This document shows positions 52,833 to 63,048 of a DNA stretch of 64,000 bases, one piece after another (the first letter of the stretch is position 1; each line of letters opens with the position of its first letter). Source of the stretch: Pararge aegeria (taxonomy: Eukaryota > Arthropoda > Insecta > Lepidoptera > Nymphalidae). Position numbers and translations under genes: made by a program. Under the pieces are notes generated by a model. It did no database searches. It saw nothing but the letters and a program-made list of their open reading frames with translations, and was not told the DNA's origin. The stretch lies in assembly GCF_905163445.1 (NCBI RefSeq), contig NC_053189.1, forward strand, positions 19,424,001 to 19,488,000, read 5' to 3'.

Positions 52833-54274
52833 ACTATATGGGGCGAAGGTGCGAAATCGACGGCGACGACAAAGTACCGAGTCTAAGGAGACTGATGGCG
52901 GCGCCACACAGTGGCGTTATGTCTCTATAAAAGTGGTGGTCTTTTATTATGTTATTTATTAATGGTATTATTTTAATATCATATCAATATTGTACCCCGC
53001 ACAGGGGGGAGGTACGGGTAGGTAGTGACGAAAAATAACGATACGGGACTCTTACGAGGTCTCGCAATCGGAATGAGTACACTTTAAATATTTTAACGAG
53101 GTAAAATTTAAGGGCATTGAGGGTCTGGTGCCAGTGGTGGTTGATTAGATCCACACACTATACTTTTTATAATTATGTGGCGTTATGTCTCTATAAAAGT
53201 GGTGGTCTTTTATTATGTTATTTATTAATGGTATTTTTTTAATATCATATCAATATTGTACCCCGCACGGGGGGAGGTAGGGGGGTAGGTAGTGACGAAA
53301 AATAACGATACGGGACTCTTACGAGGTCTCGTAATCGGAATGAGTTTCTGCGACTACCATTGTCTGTCGCGGGTAACGGGGAATCAGGGTTCGATTCCGG
53401 TGAGGGAGCCTGAGAAACTGCTACCACATCCAAGGAAGGCAGCAGGCGCGCAAATTACCCACTCCCTGCACGGGGGGGGAGGTACGGGTAGGTAGTGACG
53501 AAAAATAACGATACGGGACTCTTACGAGGTCCCGTCATCGAATAATCAATACACGAACTGCCCACACACTTGTAAATATAGACGCGCAAGATCGTTACAC
53601 GAACCGCTTACCATTATAGTAAACTACTATGCAAACACACATAACATATACGCAATAAGAGAACTTTAAATTGGAGATTTTACCCTACCACACCCGTCTG
53701 TCTCATTCTGAAAACTATTCAAAATAATTGCTATTTTTCATTCTCATTCAAATATAAATAATAGTAAATAATATATAATTTTTGACTGAACTGAACCCAA
53801 GTGCCCGGCCTGTGGCCGGGCACCCCTCGTATTCATGTTCTAACCTAACCTAACCTAAATCTAGTTTTGACACCTTTAGACTTTAGATTCAAGATTTAAT
53901 GTGAATATATGCATTAATAAAAACTCATTACTATTTTAATACTAGTTATGCTGCTGTTGATGCACTGATGAAAGCCAGATAGCTAGATCAGTGTTTAGTT
54001 AGTCGTAGTTGCCGGTGGGCTGAGGTCTAAAGGAATCCAAACTAGTTTTAAAAGGTTTGGATAGGTTAGGTTAGGTTAGAACATGAATAAGACGGGTGCC
54101 CGGCCGCAGGCCGGTCACTTAGGTTCAGTTCCGTTTAAAAAAAAAAAAACAAAAAACAAAACGTACCAATACAAAGTACTCTTATTCATATTAGAAGATA
54201 TTGTAAAATAACAATTAATTTAATTTTTTTTTTTTTTTTTCACTTACACATTAGGCCCGTCGCGCCGCGCCACT
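52833..54274 (+). repeat. Satellite unit 38 (1442 bp)
   Basis: 18S-like block 52995-53546; foldback 53788-54131. A at 52856 (gcgaaatcgac) in the head block, shared with units 40 and 43. Confidence 0.95.
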
Positions 54275-55717
54275 ACTATATGGGGCGAAGGTGCGAAGTC
54301 GACGGCGACGACAAAGTACCGAGTCTAAGGAGACTGATGGCGGCGCCACACAGTGGCGTTATGTCTCTATAAAAGTGGTGGTCTTTTATTATGTTATTTA
54401 TTAATGGTATTATTTTAATATCATATCAATATTGTACCCCGCACAGGGGGGAGGTACGGGTAGGTATTGACGAAAAATAACGATACGGGACTCTTACGAG
54501 GTCTCGCAATCGGAATGAGTACACTTTTTAAATATTTTAACGAGGTAAAATTTAAGGGCATTGAGGGTCTGGTGCCAGTGGTGGTTGATTAGATCCACAC
54601 ACTATACTTTTTATAATTATGTGGCGTTATGTCTCTATAAAAGTGGTGGTCTTTTATTATGTTATTTATTAATGGTATTTTTTTAATATCATATCAATAT
54701 TGTACCCCGCACGGGGGGAGGTAGGGGGGTAGGTAGTGACGAAAAATAACGATACGGGACTCTTACGAGGTCTCGTAATCGGAATGAGTTTCTGCGACTA
54801 CCATTGTCTGTCGCGGGTAACGGGGAATCAGGGTTCGATTCCGGTGAGGGAGCCTGAGAAACTGCTACCACATCCAAGGAAGGCAGCAGGCGCGCAAATT
54901 ACCCACTCCCTGCACGGGGGGGGAGGTACGGGTAGGTAGTGACGAAAAATAACGATACGGGACTCTTACGAGGTCCCGTCATCGAATAATCAATACACGA
55001 ACTGCCCACACACTTGTAAATATAGACGCGCAAGATCGTTACACGAACCGCTTACCATTATAGTAAACTACTATGCAAACACACATAACATATACGCAAT
55101 AAGAGAACTTTAAATTGGAGATTTTACCCTACCACACCCGTCTGTCTCATTCTGAAAACTATTCAAAATAATTGCTATTTTTCATTCTCATTCAAATATA
55201 AATAATAGTAAATAATATATAATTTTTGACTGAACTGAACCCAAGTGCCCGGCCTGTGGCCGGGCACCCCTCGTATTCATGTTCTAACCTAACCTAACCT
55301 AAATCTAGTTTTGACACCTTTAGACTTTAGATTCAAGATTTAATGTGAATATATGCATTAATAAAAACTCATTACTATTTTAATACTAGTTATGCTGCTG
55401 TTGATGCACTGATGAAAGCCAGATAGCTAGATCAGTGTTTAGTTAGTCGTAGTTGCCGGTGGGCTGAGGTCTAAAGGAATCCAAACTAGTTTTAAAAGGT
55501 TTGGATAGGTTAGGTTAGGTTAGAACATGAATAAGACGGGTGCCCGGCCGCAGGCCGGTCACTTAGGTTCAGTTCCGTTTAAAAAAAAAAAAACAAAAAA
55601 CAAAACGTACCAATACAAAGTACTCTTATTCATATTAGAAGATATTGTAAAATAACAATTAATTTAATTTTTTTTTTTTTTTTCACTTACACATTAGGCC
55701 CGTCGCGCCGCGCCACT
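54275..55717 (+). repeat. Satellite unit 39 (1443 bp)
   Basis: 18S-like block 54437-54990; foldback 55232-55575. T at 54467, TT insertion and T16, as in unit 37. Confidence 0.95.
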
Positions 55718-57158
55718 ACTATATGGGGCGAAGGTGCGAAATCGACGGCGACGACAAAGTACCGAGTCTAAGGAGACTGATGGCGGCGCCACACAGTGGC
55801 GTTATGTCTCTATAAAAGTGGTGGTCTTTTATTATGTTATTTATTAATGGTATTATTTTAATATCATATCAATATTGTACCCCGCACAGGGGGGAGGTAC
55901 GGGTAGGTAGTGACGAAAAATAACGATACGGGACTCTTACGAGGTCTCGCAATCGGAATGAGTACACTTTAAATATTTTAACGAGGTAAAATTTAAGGGC
56001 ATTGAGGGTCTGGTGCCAGTGGTGGTTGATTAGATCCACACACTATACTTTTTATAATTATGTGGCGTTATGTCTCTATAAAAGTGGTGGTCTTTTATTA
56101 TGTTATTTATTAATGGTATTTTTTTAATATCATATCAATATTGTACCCCGCACGGGGGGAGGTAGGGGGGTAGGTAGTGACGAAAAATAACGATACGGGA
56201 CTCTTACGAGGTCTCGTAATCGGAATGAGTTTCTGCGACTACCATTGTCTGTCGCGGGTAACGGGGAATCAGGGTTCGATTCCGGTGAGGGAGCCTGAGA
56301 AACTGCTACCACATCCAAGGAAGGCAGCAGGCGCGCAAATTACCCACTCCCTGCACGGGGGGGGAGGTACGGGTAGGTAGTGACGAAAAATAACGATACG
56401 GGACTCTTACGAGGTCCCGTCATCGAATAATCAATACACGAACTGCCCACACACTTGTAAATATAGACGCGCAAGATCGTTACACGAACCGCTTACCATT
56501 ATAGTAAACTACTATGCAAACACACATAACATATACGCAATAAGAGAACTTTAAATTGGAGATTTTACCCTACCACACCCGTCTGTCTCATTCTGAAAAC
56601 TATTCAAAATAATTGCTATTTTTCATTCTCATTCAAATATAAATAATAGTAAATAATATATAATTTTTGACTGAACTGAACCCAAGTGCCCGGCCTGTGG
56701 CCGGGCACCCCTCGTATTCATGTTCTAACCTAACCTAACCTAAATCTAGTTTTGACACCTTTAGACTTTAGATTCAAGATTTAATGTGAATATATGCATT
56801 AATAAAAACTCATTACTATTTTAATACTAGTTATGCTGCTGTTGATGCACTGATGAAAGCCAGATAGCTAGATCAGTGTTTAGTTAGTCGTAGTTGCCGG
56901 TGGGCTGAGGTCTAAAGGAATCCAAACTAGTTTTAAAAGGTTTGGATAGGTTAGGTTAGGTTAGAACATGAATAAGACGGGTGCCCGGCCGCAGGCCGGT
57001 CACTTAGGTTCAGTTCCGTTTAAAAAAAAAAAAACAAAAAACAAAACGTACCAATACAAAGTACTCTTATTCATATTAGAAGATATTGTAAAATAACAAT
57101 TAATTTAATTTTTTTTTTTTTTTTCACTTACACATTAGGCCCGTCGCGCCGCGCCACT
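55718..57158 (+). repeat. Satellite unit 40 (1441 bp)
   Basis: 18S-like block 55880-56431; foldback 56673-57016. Head-block A at 55741, as in unit 38; T16. Confidence 0.95.
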
Positions 57159-58599
57159 ACTATATGGGGCGAAGGTGCGAAGTCGACGGCGACGACAAAG
57201 TACCGAGTCTAAGGAGACTGATGGCGGCGCCACACAGTGGCGTTATGTCTCTATAAAAGTGGTGGTCTTTTATTATGTTATTTATTAATGGTATTATTTT
57301 AATATCATATCAATATTGTACCCCGCACAGGGGGGGGGTACGGGTAGGTAGTGACGAAAAATAACGATACGGGACTCTTACGAGGTCTCGCAATCGGAAT
57401 GAGTACACTTTAAATATTTTAACGAGGTAAAATTTAAGGGCATTGAGGGTCTGGTGCCAGTGGTGGTTGATTAGATCCACACACTATACTTTTTATAATT
57501 ATGTGGCGTTATGTCTCTATAAAAGTGGTGGTCTTTTATTATGTTATTTATTAATGGTATTTTTTTAATATCATATCAATATTGTACCCCGCACGGGGGG
57601 AGGTAGGGGGGTAGGTAGTGACGAAAAATAACGATACGGGACTCTTACGAGGTCTCGTAATCGGAATGAGTTTCTGCGACTACCATTGTCTGTCGCGGGT
57701 AACGGGGAATCAGGGTTCGATTCCGGTGAGGGAGCCTGAGAAACTGCTACCACATCCAAGGAAGGCAGCAGGCGCGCAAATTACCCACTCCCTGCACGGG
57801 GGGGGAGGTACGGGTAGGTAGTGACGAAAAATAACGATACGGGACTCTTACGAGGGCTCGTCATCGAATAATCAATACACGAACTGCCCACACACTTGTA
57901 AATATAGACGCGCAAGATCGTTACACGAACCGCTTACCATTATAGTAAACTACTATGCAAACACACATAACATATACGCAATAAGAGAACTTTAAATTGG
58001 AGATTTTACCCTACCACACCCGTCTGTCTCATTCTGAAAACTATTCAAAATAATTGCTATTTTTCATTCTCATTCAAATATAAATAATAGTAAATAATAT
58101 ATAATTTTTGACTGAACTGAACCCAAGTGCCCGGCCTGTGGCCGGGCACCCCTCGTATTCATGTTCTAACCTAACCTAACCTAAATCTAGTTTTGACACC
58201 TTTAGACTTTAGATTCAAGATTTAATGTGAATATATGCATTAATAAAAACTCATTACTATTTTAATACTAGTTATGCTGCTGTTGATGCACTGATGAAAG
58301 CCAGATAGCTAGATCAGTGTTTAGTTAGTCGTAGTTGCCGGTGGGCTGAGGTCTAAAGGAATCCAAACTAGTTTTAAAAGGTTTGGATAGGTTAGGTTAG
58401 GTTAGAACATGAATAAGACGGGTGCCCGGCCGCAGGCCGGTCACTTAGGTTCAGTTCCGTTTAAAAAAAAAAAAACAAAAAACAAAACGTACCAATACAA
58501 AGTACTCTTATTCATATTAGAAGATATTGTAAAATAACAATTAATTTAATTTTTTTTTTTTTTTTCACTTACACATTAGGCCCGTCGCGCCGCGCCACT
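57159..58599 (+). repeat. Satellite unit 41 (1441 bp)
   Basis: 18S-like block 57321-57872; foldback 58114-58457. G at 57336 fuses the copy A G tract; G at 57856 and T at 57858 alter the hairpin at the end of fragment C; T16. Confidence 0.95.
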
Positions 58600-60042
58600 A
58601 CTATATGGGGCGAAGGTGCGAAGTCGACGGCGACGACAAAGTACCGAGTCTAAGGAGACTGATGGCGGCGCCACACAGTGGCGTTATGTCTCTATAAAAG
58701 TGGTGGTCTTTTATTATGTTATTTATTAATGGTATTATTTTAATATCATATCAATATTGTACCCCGCACAGGGGGGAGGTACGGGTAGGTAGTGACGAAA
58801 AATAACGATACGGGACTCTTACGAGGTCTCGCAATCGGAATGAGTACACTTTTTAAATATTTTAACGAGGTAAAATTTAAGGGCATTGAGGGTCTGGTGC
58901 CAGTGGTGGTTGATTAGATCCACACACTATACTTTTTATAATTATGTGGCGTTATGTCTCTATAAAAGTGGTGGTCTTTTATTATGTTATTTATTAATGG
59001 TATTTTTTTAATATCATATCAATATTGTACCCCGCACGGGGGGAGGTAGGGGGGTAGGTAGTGACGAAAAATAACGATACGGGACTCTTACGAGGTCTCG
59101 TAATCGGAATGAGTTTCTGCGACTACCATTGTCTGTCGCGGGTAACGGGGAATCAGGGTTCGATTCCGGTGAGGGAGCCTGAGAAACTGCTACCACATCC
59201 AAGGAAGGCAGCAGGCGCGCAAATTACCCACTCCCTGCACGGGGGGGGAGGTACGGGTAGGTAGTGACGAAAAATAACGATACGGGACTCTTACGAGGTC
59301 CCGTCATCGAATAATCAATACACGAACTGCCCACACACTTGTAAATATAGACGCGCAAGATCGTTACACGAACCGCTTACCATTATAGTAAACTACTATG
59401 CAAACACACATAACATATACGCAATAAGAGAACTTTAAATTGGAGATTTTACCCTACCACACCCGTCTGTCTCATTCTGAAAACTATTCAAAATAATTGC
59501 TATTTTTCATTCTCATTCAAATATAAATAATAGTAAATAATATATAATTTTTGACTGAACTGAACCCAAGTGCCCGGCCTGTGGCCGGGCACCCCTCGTA
59601 TTCATGTTCTAACCTAACCTAACCTAAATCTAGTTTTGACACCTTTAGACTTTAGATTCAAGATTTAATGTGAATATATGCATTAATAAAAACTCATTAC
59701 TATTTTAATACTAGTTATGCTGCTGTTGATGCACTGATGAAAGCCAGATAGCTAGATCAGTGTTTAGTTAGTCGTAGTTGCCGGTGGGCTGAGGTCTAAA
59801 GGAATCCAAACTAGTTTTAAAAGGTTTGGATAGGTTAGATTAGGTTAGAACATGAATAAGACGGGTGCCCGGCCGCAGGCCGGTCACTTAGGTTCAGTTC
59901 CGTTTAAAAAAAAAAAAACAAAAAACAAAACGTACCAATACAAAGTACTCTTATTCATATTAGAAGATATTGTAAAATAACAATTAATTTAATTTTTTTT
60001 TTTTTTTTCACTTACACATTAGGCCCGTCGCGCCGCGCCACT
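58600..60042 (+). repeat. Satellite unit 42 (1443 bp)
   Basis: 18S-like block 58762-59315; foldback 59557-59900. TT insertion as in units 37 and 39, without their attgacg change; A at 59839 breaks one telomere-like motif; T16. Confidence 0.95.
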
Positions 60043-60757
60043 ACTATATGGGGCGAAGGTGCGAAATCGACGGCGACGACAAAGTACCGAGTCTAAGGAG
60101 ACTGATGGCGGCGCCACACAGTGGCGTTATGTCTCTATAAAAGTGGTGGTCTTTTATTATGTTATTTATTAATGGTATTATTTTAATATCATATCAATAT
60201 TGTACCCCGCACAGGGGGGAGGTACGGGTAGGTAGTGACGAAAAATAACGATACGGGACTCTTACGAGGTCTCGCAATCGGAATGAGTACACTTTAAATA
60301 TTTTAACGAGGTAAAATTTAAGGGCATTGAGGGTCTGGTGCCAGTGGTGGTTGATTAGATCCACACACTATACTTTTTATAATTATGTGGCGTTATGTCT
60401 CTATAAAAGTGGTGGTCTTTTATTATGTTATTTATTAATGGTATTTTTTTAATATCATATCAATATTGTACCCCGCACGGGGGGGGGGGGGGGGGGGTAG
60501 GTAGTGACGAAAAATAACGATACGGGACTCTTACGAGGTCTCGTAATCGGAATGAGTTTCTGCGACTACCATTGTCTGTCGCGGGTAACGGGGAATCAGG
60601 GTTCGATTCCGGTGAGGGAGCCTGAGAAACTGCTACCACATCCAAGGAAGGCAGCAGGCGCGCAAATTACCCACTCCCTGCACGGGGGGGGAGGTACGGG
60701 TAGGTAGTGACGAAAAATAACGATACGGGACTCTTACGAGGTCCCGTCATCGAATAA
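60043..60757 (+). repeat. Satellite unit 43 (partial, broken at the LINE)
   Basis: The unit runs normally to tcgaataa at the end of 18S fragment C and is then replaced by LINE sequence. Head-block A at 60066 is shared with units 38 and 40. The G-rich motif of copy B has become an uninterrupted G19 (60479-60497). Confidence 0.95.
60479..60497 (+). repeat. G19 homopolymer
   Basis: Every other copy B has six G, aggta, then six G here. In this unit the tract is 19 consecutive G, two bases longer than the interrupted motif. It could form a quadruplex on the + strand, or be a base-calling or polishing error in a G-rich tract. Confidence 0.8.
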
Positions 60758-60761
60758 ATAA

Positions 60762-61517
60762 TTAAATTTAAATGCAAAAAAAACAAAGTGTGTCGAATTT
60801 ATCTTACCAAATGTAAAGAAAATTGATAAAAATATAATGATAAATGGTGAATCACTAAAAATAGAGACTTCCACAGTTTTTCTGGGCGTGACCTTGGATA
60901 ATAAGCTACAGTGGGGTGCCCATATAGATTCACTAGCGGGTAAACTAAGCTCGGCTGCCTACGCAGTCAGAAAAATTAGACAGATTACTGACGTTGAAAT
61001 AGCTAGGCTAGTTTATTTTGCGTACTTTCATAGTGTTATGTCCTATGGAATCTTGTTATGGGGTAAAGCAGCTGATATCGAAACTATATTTATATTGCAG
61101 AAAAGAGCTGTACGGTCAATATATAAACTTAAATCACGCGAATCCCTCCGTGAGAAGTTTAAAGAAATAGGCATACTTACTGTAGCTTCACAATATATTT
61201 ATAACAATATAGTATTTGTAAGACAACATATTAGTCTTTATACACAAAAAGTGGACATAAACAGTCGACTTACAAGAAATGGTCATAAATTAGTGTCATC
61301 TGCATATCGTCTGCGTAAGGTACAGGGATCATTTGTGGGATTGAGTATACGCTTTTATAATATGATTCCTAAGGTGATTTTGGACCTGCCAATGCACAAG
61401 TTTAAAGAATTTGTTAAAACACATTTATTAGAGCGAGGTTACTATACAATTGATGAATTTTTTAATGACAAGGTTGCTTGGAAGCATCCGGCTCCGCTTT
61501 CAGCTCTCACAAGATAG
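60762..61517 (+). CDS. LINE reverse transcriptase, C-terminal fragment (251 aa, 5' partial)
   Basis: In the parent element this protein copies LINE RNA into DNA at the target site. Only the region after the catalytic palm is left; the YxDD motif is missing, so it cannot polymerise. The frame is open from the insertion junction, where a stop lies at 60759-60761. The ATG at 60837 is therefore just an internal Met (residue 26). Visible family motifs are LNAKKTK at residues 3-9, FLGVTLD..LQW with a following H at 40-54, YFHSVMSYGILLWG at 88-101, LQKRAVRSI at 112-120 and FYNMIP at 198-203. The frame ends in a natural stop at 61515-61517 with no internal break, so the insertion is probably fairly young. 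No promoter is evident; it is not a host gene. Confidence 0.85.
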   Translation, partial: LNLNAKKTKCVEFILPNVKKIDKNIMINGESLKIETSTVFLGVTLDNKLQWGAHIDSLAGKLSSAAYAVRKIRQITDVEIARLVYFAYFHSVMSYGILLWGKAADIETIFILQKRAVRSIYKLKSRESLREKFKEIGILTVASQYIYNNIVFVRQHISLYTQKVDINSRLTRNGHKLVSSAYRLRKVQGSFVGLSIRFYNMIPKVILDLPMHKFKEFVKTHLLERGYYTIDEFFNDKVAWKHPAPLSALTR

Positions 61518-61734
61518 AAAAATGAATGTTAAAATACAAAATGTAAATTGTTGATGTTGGAAAAGAGCAACTGCTGAGTTTCTTGCCGGCTTCTTCTCGG
61601 TAGAATCTGCCTTCCGAACCGGTGGTAGAATCACTACAAACAGACAGACTTGACGTTTCAAAAGTGCTTATATTAGGCCTACTTGAAATAAATGAATTTT
61701 GAATTTTTGAATTTGAATTTTGAATTTGAATTTG
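61518..61734 (+). other. LINE 3' UTR and tail
   Basis: This is the non-coding 3' end of the LINE. An AATAAA polyadenylation signal lies at 61687-61692, followed at once by the short-period tail. The stretch includes the GC-richer block at ~61570-61630 (ttgccggcttcttctcggta and ccttccgaaccggtggtag) that resembles lepidopteran LINE 3' UTRs. Confidence 0.75.
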
Positions 61735-61736
61735 AA
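61694..61736 (+). repeat. GAATTT-type microsatellite tail of the LINE
   Basis: Irregular repeats of gaatttt, gaattttt and gaattt end in gaat, where the satellite resumes with aatggtattatttt. The shared aat is a 3-bp overlap. Simple-sequence tails other than poly(A) are typical of CR1-like and some related LINEs. Confidence 0.85.
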
Positions 61737-63048
61737 TGGTATTATTTTAATATCATATCAATATTGTACCCCGCACAGGGGGGAGGTACGGGTAGGTAGT
61801 GACGAAAAATAACGATACGGGACTCTTACGAGGTCTCGCAATCGGAATGAGTACACTTTAAATATTTTAACGAGGTAAAATTTAAGGGCATTGAGGGTCT
61901 GGTGCCAGTGGTGGTTGATTAGATCCACACACTATACTTTTTATAATTATGTGGCGTTATGTCTCTATAAAAGTGGTGGTCTTTTATTATGTTATTTATT
62001 AATGGTATTTTTTTAATATCATATCAATATTGTACCCCGCACGGGGGGAGGTAGGGGGGTAGGTAGTGACGAAAATTAACGATACGGGACTCTTACGAGG
62101 TCTCGTAATCGGAATGAGTTTCTGCGACTACCATTGTCTGTCGCGGGTAACGGGGAATCAGGGTTCGATTCCGGTGAGGGAGCCTGAGAAACTGCTACCA
62201 CATCCAAGGAAGGCAGCAGGCGCGCAAATTACCCACTCCCTGCACGGGGGGGGAGGTACGGGTAGGTAGTGACGAAAAATAACGATACGGGACTCTTACG
62301 AGGTCCCGTCATCGAATAATCAATACACGAACTGCCCACACACTTGTAAATATAGACGCGCAAGATCGTTACACGAACCGCTTACCATTATAGTAAACTA
62401 CTATGCAAACACACATAACATATACGCAATAAGAGAACTTTAAATTGGAGATTTTACCCTACCACACCCGTCTGTCTCATTCTGAAAACTATTCAAAATA
62501 ATTGCTATTTTTCATTCTCATTCAAATATAAATAATAGTAAATAATATATAATTTTTGACTGAACTGAACCCAAGTGCCCGGCCTGTGGCCGGGCACCCC
62601 TCGTATTCATGTTCTAACCTAACCTAACCTAAATCTAGTTTTGACACCTTTAGACTTTAGATTCAAGATTTAATGTGAATATATGCATTAATAAAAACTC
62701 ATTACTATTTTAATACTAGTTATGCTGCTGTTGATGCACTGATGAAAGCCAGATAGCTAGATCAGTGTTTAGTTAGTCGTAGTTGCCGGTGGGCTGAGGT
62801 CTAAAGGAATCCAAACTAGTTTTAAAAGGTTTGGATAGGTTAGGTTAGGTTAGAACATGAATAAGACGGGTGCCCGGCCGCAGGCCGGTCACTTAGGTTC
62901 AGTTCCGTTTAAAAAAAAAAAAACAAAAAACAAAACGTACCAATACAAAGTACTCTTATTCATATTAGAAGATATTGTAAAATAACAATTAATTTAATTT
63001 TTTTTTTTTTTTTTCACTTACACATTAGGCCCGTCGCGCCGCGCCACT
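61735..63048 (+). repeat. Satellite unit 44 (partial, lacks first 128 bp)
   Basis: The unit begins inside copy A immediately after the LINE tail and is otherwise consensus in length. 18S-like block 61769-62320; foldback 62562-62905. Private T at 62076 (gaaaattaac). Confidence 0.95.

Larger units (their letters stand above)
60758..61734 (+). mobile_element. 5'-truncated non-LTR retrotransposon (Jockey/CR1-like LINE)
   Basis: This ~977-bp stretch is the only DNA in the window foreign to the satellite. It holds the C-terminal part of a reverse-transcriptase frame, a ~215-bp 3' UTR, an AATAAA signal and a GAATTT-type microsatellite tail. This is the layout of a LINE truncated at its 5' end during target-primed reverse transcription. 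The 3' UTR block around gagtttcttgccggcttctt resembles a sequence I remember as common in lepidopteran LINEs; the family name (Jockey versus CR1/Zenon-like) is not settled. There is no target-site duplication: satellite phase is 713 on the left and 129 on the right. Confidence 0.85.

Noticed and set aside
60837..61517. Intact 226-aa host gene starting at ATG 60837
   Set aside because: The same frame continues upstream with reverse-transcriptase motif residues to the insertion junction, so the ATG is internal to a truncated ORF.
60758..61734. rDNA-specific LINE (18S-targeting element such as R7-like)
   Set aside because: The left junction is near the end of 18S fragment C, but the right junction is in the non-rRNA AT stretch, and there is no site-specific signature. 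The protein motifs fit a generic Jockey/CR1-like element.
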